DNA of 64,000 nucleotides from positions 46,394,727 through 46,458,726 of the forward strand of contig OZ022259.1 in NCBI GenBank assembly GCA_963978905.1, written 5' to 3'. Below are positions 57,758-64,000 of the stretch, piece after piece. Both the position numbers and the translations under genes were made by a program. Origin of the DNA: Trichostrongylus colubriformis. Its lineage: Eukaryota; Nematoda; Chromadorea; Rhabditida; Trichostrongylidae. The notes under the pieces are model-generated. The model had not been told where the DNA came from, searched no databases, and worked only from the letters and a program-made list of their open reading frames with translations. The first letter of the stretch is position 1, and every line of letters begins with the position of its first letter.

Positions 57758-57923
57758 AGGCCGCCGTCAGACTTTGCGATTTTGCTATTTTGCGGCATCG
57801 CATTTTCGCACGCGAAGTTATGGCATGCACACTCTCAGGGTTGTAGTGTAGCGTGCGAAAGTGCGATGCCGCAAAATCGCAGAATCGCACAATCACATAA
57901 TCGCAAAGTGTGAAGGCGGCCTT
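57758..57923. mobile_element. Palindromic MITE just upstream of uridine phosphorylase
   Basis: Ends AGGCCGCCGTCAGACTTTGC and inverse AAGGCGGCCTT; perfect inner arms GCGGCATCGCA. Its near end is about 120 bp from the presumed trans-splice site. Confidence 0.7.
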
Positions 57924-58424
57924 ATCAGCTATGTATAATGTGAAAATTTTCCCATCACTTATATAAAATTACTGAATATAATCAATAAAATTAAATTTGA
58001 AATAAGTTATATTTTTTAGATAATTTAGAAAATTATTTTAGATAATATTTGAAACGACAGAACCGTAAAAGAAATCGCAGACGATTCACTCCTTTTTTCA
58101 ACAGTGTTGAGAATCAGAGGTTCTCGGACAAAGCATTCCCTTGCAGGGTCATCCATCGCGAGGAGTAGATTTTCTCCTCCAACTCCTCCCCCCCCCCCAA
58201 TAAATGAATTGATTGTAAAATTGAACTAAATAATTAATAATATTTGAAACAACAGAACCGTAACGGAAAATTCACTGTTTTCTTGAACCAATTGCTGAGA
58301 TTCGGATTTTCTCGGGCTCCGTAGCAGGGTCATACATTGCATGAAGTAGGTTTTCGTCCGTCCGCAAGTGTCTGATAAGTGATTCGATAGAGCTCAGCAA
58401 CTGCTCTAACCAGCGAAGGGTTTT
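57924..58424. other. No gene seen
   Basis: AT-rich; a duplicated block around AATATTTGAAACRACAGAAC occurs at 58045 and 58240. Confidence 0.35.
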
Positions 58425-58805
58425 AACTTCTCAAGGGACTTCGGTTGGAAACCTAGATACATCGATAGAACTGAAAACTGATAAGAGATATGAAAATCAA
58501 AATAGCAAAACGCCGCTTCGAAGCGAGTCTAGAGGGGTCAAAGTTTGCTCGCGATGACTCATCGGCAGGGAACTTTGACAAAATTCAACTACGGATCTAA
58601 TCCCAGAAGCGAACCCACCGACTACCATCTCTAGAGCGAGGTGGTTATCACTGAACCCCGGCAACCATTGATACCCACAGGATTAGCCTCTTTGATGAGC
58701 CATGCTAAGCAAAATGAATTTTGACCCCTTCTAACTCGCTTCCCAGCGGCGTTTTGCGATTTCAATTTTCATATATTTATAAAACTCTATTGATGTTGAT
58801 TTTGT
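58425..58805. repeat. Short long-TIR family member with tRNA-like core
   Basis: Inverted arms at about 58425-58560 and 58700-58805 (AAAACGCCGCTTCGAAGCGAG against its inverse) enclose a tRNA-like block at 58585-58675. Non-coding. Confidence 0.6.
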
Positions 58806-58887
58806 ATGCTATTTAACACTTTGTGAAATTGGTAAAACACCTTTATTGTCTGACATTTCGGCGAGTCGCTTTTTCGAGCCTAGAAGG

Positions 58888-59165
58888 ATCGGGTGAGGGT
58901 CGAGGTAGAATTTTCGCTGCGCGGCGTCGCACTCGCGGCGCCGTCAGTTCGACTTGCTGCAGTCAGTTGCAATTCCGCTCGGTATGCAGCGCGCTGGTTC
59001 ATGAGGGACTTGAAAGACTGCGGGTTAGAAGCTCGGGAAGTTTTTATATGTTGTGGATATTGCTGTTTCAACGGATAGAACTACAAACAACTCGTACTCG
59101 CCGCGCTCGCCGTGGGCGGTCGAGCGAAATTCGACCAATCGATCCCCACCTAGATCGAGTCAATT
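58888..59165. repeat. Palindromic MITE
   Basis: Outer GGGTGAGGGTCGAGGTAGAA and inverse-like ATTCGACCAATCGATCCCCA ends; GC-rich arms. Confidence 0.5.
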
Positions 59166-59544
59166 CATACCTACCCGGTCGAACACCTCATCCTAAGGGA
59201 TTTATTAAGAGAGAATGTAGAGAATTTAATGGTTGTTGAACTAACATTGTAAGACCATGTTGTCACAGTGATAGCATTTCCTACTTATACGAACACCTAT
59301 TTAGTAATGTCACCGTCAATCTGCGGTGTGCTCACGTCGCACTCTTTGTGAGCACATTAGGATGGCGTGCACATATGTAGGGTTGTCGAAAGAACAACCG
59401 TGCCAGGTGAATTAGACGATCAAAGATGCGTTATTGAGTAGATAAAAAGCGAATGTAATCTCTTTAACAAGCCCTGGTCGGCACATTCAGCTATCATAAT
59501 GACTGCAGAAAGCCGAAAACGGATAGTGGACCTTACTATCAGCA

Positions 59545-59709
59545 GGGGTGTATATCGTTAGGACAGAAACGTCGCCTGGCCGTGTTCGGCACGCGACGGG
59601 ATGGTGCGAGCTATGCGCGCCGTATTGGATGGGTCTTGAAGCGATGACGGCGTCAAATAACGTGCCGAACACGGCCACGCGACGTTTCTGTCCTAACGAT
59701 ACACACCCC
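59545..59709. mobile_element. hAT-like MITE (165 bp)
   Basis: Same TIR as 30510, with its own 8-bp duplication TATCAGCA at 59537-59544 and 59710-59717. Confidence 0.8.
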
Positions 59710-59781
59710 TATCAGCAGTACAGTCGCAAAACTCCGATTTATATGACTACGCGGTAGCACCAATGGATGTGTGGACAAGTG

Positions 59782-60125
59782 ACAAGAACGATTATTCAGG
59801 ACGGTTACCCATTTCCCGCCGTCAAATAAAATGTCTGTGGTGCAGTGCCGTTGCTCTAGCCGTCTGGAGCTCTCCTATATTTGCCTGAGCCTTTCAGGGG
59901 AGGAACCTTGTCAACAAGAACGATTATTCAGGACGGCCATCCGTTTCCCTGACGTCAAAGAGAATGTAATTTGGGAAAGTTCCAGACGGCTAGAGGACAT
60001 GCTCCTCCCCTGAAAGGCTTAGGCAAATCTAGGAGAGCCCCAGACGGCTAGAGCAACGGCAATGCACCACAGACACTTTATTTGACGGCGGGAAATGGGT
60101 GACCGTCCTTAATAATCGTTCTTGT
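59782..60125. repeat. Palindromic repeat
   Basis: AAGAACGATTATTCAGGACG left and its inverse right; an inner copy of the left end at 59920 makes the structure compound. Confidence 0.6.
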
Positions 60126-60219
60126 GAACAAGTGTGAATTCAATGAGGCTATGCGCTTTCTTTGCTAAACTACATCTTTGGATGGCTCCTGTAATATTAT
60201 CTTATATGTATGTACGTAC

Positions 60220-60334
60220 TCCTTTCTTCGTCAGTGCCATGTGACCAGCGAGGTACACTGCGTAACCGAAACTGCCTGGTACCATATAAGACCCCATCAC
60301 ATTCTCGCAATCAGCCACCTTGAATACGATCGTC
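60220..60334 (-). CDS. Candidate exon of an unknown (membrane?) protein
   Basis: A TTGTGTAG acceptor and a GTACGTAC donor enclose 1 nt plus 38 codons. The peptide includes FKVADCENVMGSYMVPG and SFGYAVYLAGHMALTKKG, conserved-looking and partly hydrophobic. Its phase matches the end of the candidate exon 60760-60927, consistent with two consecutive exons of one minus-strand gene lying upstream of uridine phosphorylase. The family was not recognised. Confidence 0.45.
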
Positions 60335-60759
60335 CTACACAATATTGTTCGGCAGAATCTGGTTCTGCTCCCAGACGTTAAAGGCACCGGGACGGAGGGA
60401 AGGAAATAGCGTGCTTCACCTGGAAATGCACGCTTCAGTGGCCGAGTTGCCTGCCAGCGTCAGAGAGAGAAGACGGAATTGATTTCGTCCATGATGATGT
60501 TGAACAAATGAAACAATAATTGAAAACAAATAAGTGAAACTAGGAAAGGGAGAAGATGCTTTAAATTATGAAAAAAATGTTTATGATAGAAAATATCCAA
60601 TGAATTTACACCCAACGTCTTGACTGCCGGGAAGTGATACGGAATACGAGCGGATTTTAACATTAACTGAACAGTGTGTGGTAGCAGTTAACGGTAACGG
60701 CATCAAAGGAACAGTCCATGAAAATTCTATGGATCCAACACCTCTTAAAATTTTCTCAC

Positions 60760-60927
60760 CGCATAAAGTACATGCATGATTTGGAGAGTGGAGTGATGTA
60801 TCGCTTCGCGAGTGCTCTGAACATATAAACAAAATGACTGTTGAAAAATAAAATATATGTTTGTCTCCAGAGCAGATACTCCGCTTCCGATAACCAGCTT
60901 CCATTTACGAAAAACTTAACCGGGTCG
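60760..60927 (-). CDS. Candidate exon joined in phase to 60220-60334
   Basis: Open frame of about 55 codons with segments DPVKFFVNGSWLSEAEY and YILFFNSHFVYMFRAL, ending in ATGCG before a GTGAGA donor, so it leaves 2 nt as the next exon requires. The acceptor is poor (TTTGAG), and a dispersed TIR repeat begins about 15 bp beyond it, so the true boundary may have been disturbed by insertion. An alternative smaller exon inside it (from the TTTTTCAACAG acceptor near 60830) cannot be excluded. Confidence 0.3.
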
Positions 60928-61207
60928 GATAGCCTCAAAGGCAGTGATAGGGATGATGTGGGTGATAACTAACCCCTCAAAGAAGATAATCACGTGAAAA
61001 TAGGGGTTTAGGAAGCCTATAGACGGCGAAATCTCCCGCAAAGCACTACTGACAAGGGAAGGATGGTAAGTCGAAGTGGCCGTTTGAAATGGGGTTTATA
61101 CCAATGATAGGGCTCGGGATGCCATTCACCAATCTGCATTCCATACTGCTATGCGTCTCTGGGAGCAGAGTTACAAGCGTTGAAAGAGAAGCAACTTGAT
61201 AGGCAAG

Positions 61208-61285
61208 TGCAACAGATGTGTGCTTTGATAGCCGAGTGGTTATGTGCTAGGACTCAATTTCGAGGGGTCACAGGTTTGGAGCCTT
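61208..61285 (+). other. tRNA-like A/B-box module (Ser/Leu type)
   Basis: TAGCCGAGTGGTTATG matches the A box of a class II tRNA gene, and GGTTTGGAGCC resembles a B box 45 bp on. No complete cloverleaf. Sits in a fragment resembling the interior of the long-TIR family. Confidence 0.45.
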
Positions 61286-61612
61286 GCTGCATGTGCCTTT
61301 TCGCATTTTTCCCAAATTACTTCCCGAACGTTACAAACAAGGAATTACATGCTCCGAGAGCTTGATCTCGCTACGAAAGAGCATTTCTGTGGAAATGAAT
61401 CCATTTTCGCTTTATCATGCACATTTCCACTTCTTCGTTTATTGCCTTCGCAAACATGTTTTTCACAGTCAGTGTATGAATGAATCTAGAAGTGGACATG
61501 TGGACGGACACTAGTCAAATTTGTGTCTCTTCCGGATAATTACAAGGTTTAATGAAAACCCAGACGAACGTTTGTACAAATGCCGAGCATTCTTTAACAC
61601 AGCCTGCCTTAC

Positions 61613-61718
61613 ATTCAAGTGGCTGTCTTGGCAGAACTCACATTTGGCCAAAGGGTCATTGTCATCTATAAAATGCTGGTTGTGAGAAATGTTCTGCCCC
61701 AAGGTTGTGCTAGCGCAC
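61613..61718 (-). CDS. Candidate exon with paired cysteines
   Basis: A TTCAACAG acceptor and a GTAAGG donor enclose 1 nt plus 35 codons. The peptide has TTLGQNISHNQHFIDD followed by PLAKCEFCQDSHLN, a C-x2-C pair. The function is unknown. It lies between two arms of a short inverted repeat (about 61345-61435 and 61770-61850), so it could also be cargo of a mobile element. Its phase does not join directly to the neighbouring candidate exons. Confidence 0.35.
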
Positions 61719-61769
61719 CTGTTGAAGGTCTCCGGTCCTTGTGATACAACGCGAGCACCAACTAGCAAC

Positions 61770-63310
61770 GGAAATGTACATGATAAAACAGCGAAAATGG
61801 ATTCATTTCCTCAGAAATGCTTTTTCGTAGTGAGATCAAGCTTTCAGAGCATGTAATCAAGAGCTTTCAGAGCATTCTGCCTTTGAATCCATTCCTTCAC
61901 CATGAGCTAAAAGTAATAACATCCGAGTAGAACGAGTTTGAACGGGAATGGAATGCATGGTAAGTTATACTCTCAAAAAACGAAAAGTCTGAATCTCACT
62001 GGTACTGTAGTAACGGAAGCGGGAAATTTATCCCGCATTTCGATGGCTACGGAAGTCGATGCAGGTGGTACTTGTTATACTATAGGAACACGGCCCCAAA
62101 GCTGCTCACCTATTCAGTGGTCTCTATGCTTGGAACCCTTCACTAGGGCACTCCAAGGTGTCAAGGAACGTGGCCGTTCCAGTATAACCCCTTTACGTCT
62201 ACGGGGATTCAAATACGACCTTCCCTTTTTCAACCTCTACAATACCAGTAACTGTTGCCGAATTATATAGTTGCAGTGTATTTTATTGCTTATAGCTAAC
62301 CTTCGCAGATACGACCCTCCCTCCTGTTATCCGGTCAAATACGACCCTCCTGCCGAGGATTCCTCGGCCACCGGTGTACCCTGCCCTCCACACTGAGCTA
62401 TGGAAGTCGGTCACTATTCATCCAAGTGAACTATCGAATTCTTAAATCCCAAGTCGAAGGTATACCTCCCTTTAAAACACGCTGAGCCAACTCTTCGTCG
62501 TCTCTCTAGGTGATTCCTGACAACTCGTGTCGAAAAGATTTGCTGCACTGGTGTGAACCCCTGGCAGGTTCGGTAATGTGAATCCCTCCCCTGGAAGACG
62601 AGTTACTACAGCACTTCCTCACTTTGAAGAAACGACATCGAGCCGCTAAAGGAGGGGCGCAGTTTTAAAAGATTGCTTCAATTTCCAGGCAGTATTTAAG
62701 AATATTTTATAAGAATTCGAAAAATTACATTAAAGCAAGCAGCCACTAATAGCGCATCATTATCAAATGAGATTCATTTCAAAAAGTAAGCGGAAAGAAA
62801 GATGACACAGCTGCGAACGTGCAAACGGTGATTCACAAGGTTTCGTCATAGCACGATGAGCTACTGTGAAATTCATGTTGTCAACAACAAGCAACATACG
62901 AAATTAAACGGTCAGAAACCCGACAAATAGAGCGTTTCCCCTTTTCAGAATGGAGGACGTGTATTCGGGTTCTCTGCATCACTAGCCACTGAGGGGTAAT
63001 GCAGATGGCAAGAGGCTAAGATGGGCAGCGTGAGCATCAGCCCTCTTTAAAAAAAGCCGGATCACTGCGGCCTCGAAATGCAAACTGAGGTGCACGGAAC
63101 ATGTCTTCATGGTTCTAGTTTCCTTTTTAGCGCTAACGCTGCTCTCGAGATCTATCTCACTGAACGACCATTTTAGTTGACCCCTTGCATAGCGTAGGCT
63201 TCGGACAAGTCCATCAGTGTTGGTGATGACCCAGAACCAGCGGAAAGGATGAGATCGAGCGTGCACCGTGAATTCCGCATAAAAAGGTGTGTGAATGTCT
63301 GCTCACACTT
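61770..63310. other. No gene confirmed
   Basis: A 110-codon frame at 61938-62270 and a 94-codon minus frame at 62982-63266 lack motifs or splice support. A GTAAGTTA donor-like site follows 61960. Confidence 0.25.
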
Positions 63311-63673
63311 AAAGAATCGTCCACGAAAATTTAAGCTTTGCTACCCACATTGACGGACGACGGGGTGGGGCATTCGAGTGGGTTTGGAGGAGAACTGAGG
63401 AGCAAGGATGCAACGGTCACGCGGTCAGGGACGAAGAAAGAGAAGCAAATTAACATTGAGAGCGAAAATTTCAACTGCGCTCTAGCCGCTGACGGCTGTT
63501 CAAATGTTGTGGCGGGAATTCGAACGAGTTGCTCCTTTTTCCAGTTTTTTTATTTCTGCCTTGGAATAATGGAAATTCCTCGACTTTTCGTGCTTCTGTT
63601 CGTGTACTATATCCAGAGGGAAAATTTTAAGGGGAAATAGACATGGAATTTTCATGGACGATTCCTTTAAGCT
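63311..63673. repeat. Palindromic MITE, diverged copy
   Basis: Ends AAAGAATCGTCCACGAAAAT and ATTTTCATGGACGATTCCTT. The interior frames are not considered genes. Confidence 0.6.
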
Positions 63674-63739
63674 ACCCTGACTGATCCTGCAAAGCACCTT
63701 TCATTCCACGCACACAAAGGCTATGTACATAATGAATCA

Positions 63740-63962
63740 GCAACAAGAAAGAGCGAAATGAATGGAAACCAACATTTGTGAAAGCAGTCTCGGCGAGTTG
63801 CGGTCAGACAAAGCCATTCCTCGAATGTTTCTTTTCGCGTCGATGCGCGCTAAACTACAGTGCTTGGTCACCAGCTCCCATGCGATCAACCAGATAAGCC
63901 AGAAAACGAGCATTAGGAAAAACACAAAATCAAATATTATGGAAGCCTACAGACTTTACTTT
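63740..63962 (-). CDS. Candidate exon with a transmembrane segment
   Basis: After a CTGTAG acceptor an open frame encodes a strongly hydrophobic segment (IIFDFVFFLMLVFWLIWL) followed by a basic stretch KHCSLARIDAKRNIRGMA and DRNSPRLLSQM. This is a single-pass or multipass membrane protein pattern with positive residues after the helix. The donor end is unclear. It sits at the window edge, so the rest of the gene lies outside. Confidence 0.35.
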
Positions 63963-64000
63963 CGCTGTATGGAAAACCTAGGATGGTCTGTAACGTGGGA

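Noticed and set aside
57574..57798. Upstream coding exon of uridine phosphorylase starting at the ATG near 57736
   Set aside because: Its frame differs from that of the uridine phosphorylase exon and no donor in the right phase was found; a trans-splice start at 57641 is simpler.

Overview
The window is nuclear DNA from a eukaryote, almost certainly a nematode. A strongylid (hookworm-like) relative is my best guess, but that is inference. The evidence is host coding sequence in short exons with GT-AG introns and nematode-style TTTCAG/TTTTAG acceptors, together with Tc1/mariner, TTAA-type, Penelope-like, RTE-like and Ty3/gypsy-like elements and many palindromic MITEs. There is no prokaryotic gene organisation, no CRISPR array and no rRNA gene.

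Host genes. The best supported is a complete uridine phosphorylase gene on the minus strand (45634-57640). Seven exons with matching splice phases give a 292-residue protein, and six introns swollen by transposons stretch it to 12 kb. A second, unidentified gene on the plus strand is seen as four exons (16753-31442) whose phases fit; one of its introns is 11 kb and holds a four-level transposon nest. A possible signal-peptide first exon lies upstream at 14537-14610. Single candidate exons of other minus-strand genes lie at 32518-32669, 60220-60334, 60760-60927, 61613-61718 and 63740-63962. They look real but I could not name them.

Layout. 1-14500: dispersed repeats, two related tandem-monomer repeat families, a tandem array, and an eroded RTE-like LINE. 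14500-32700: the unidentified gene with its intronic transposons, namely the mariner > palindrome > MITE + Tc1-like nest (17222-21321), a TTAA element carrying a 1.36-kb foldback element (23889-25708), an inverted mariner dimer, and a Penelope-like inverted dimer. 32700-45000: a monomer-repeat copy, a Penelope-like fragment, and a nested set in which a terminal-inverted-repeat (TIR) element holds a gypsy-like retrotransposon that itself holds a TTAA element. 45000-57700: uridine phosphorylase. 57700-64000: MITEs and the minus-strand candidate exons.

The main theme is nesting with recoverable empty sites. Several insertions sit exactly at the axis of an older palindrome: a MITE and a Tc1-like element at the central TA of a 1.1-kb palindrome, and a Penelope-derived palindrome at the centre of a MITE. 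A tRNA cloverleaf also lies near the middle of a foldback element. I did not find a new host defence or metabolic system. The unusual biology here is this palindrome-centred transposon architecture.
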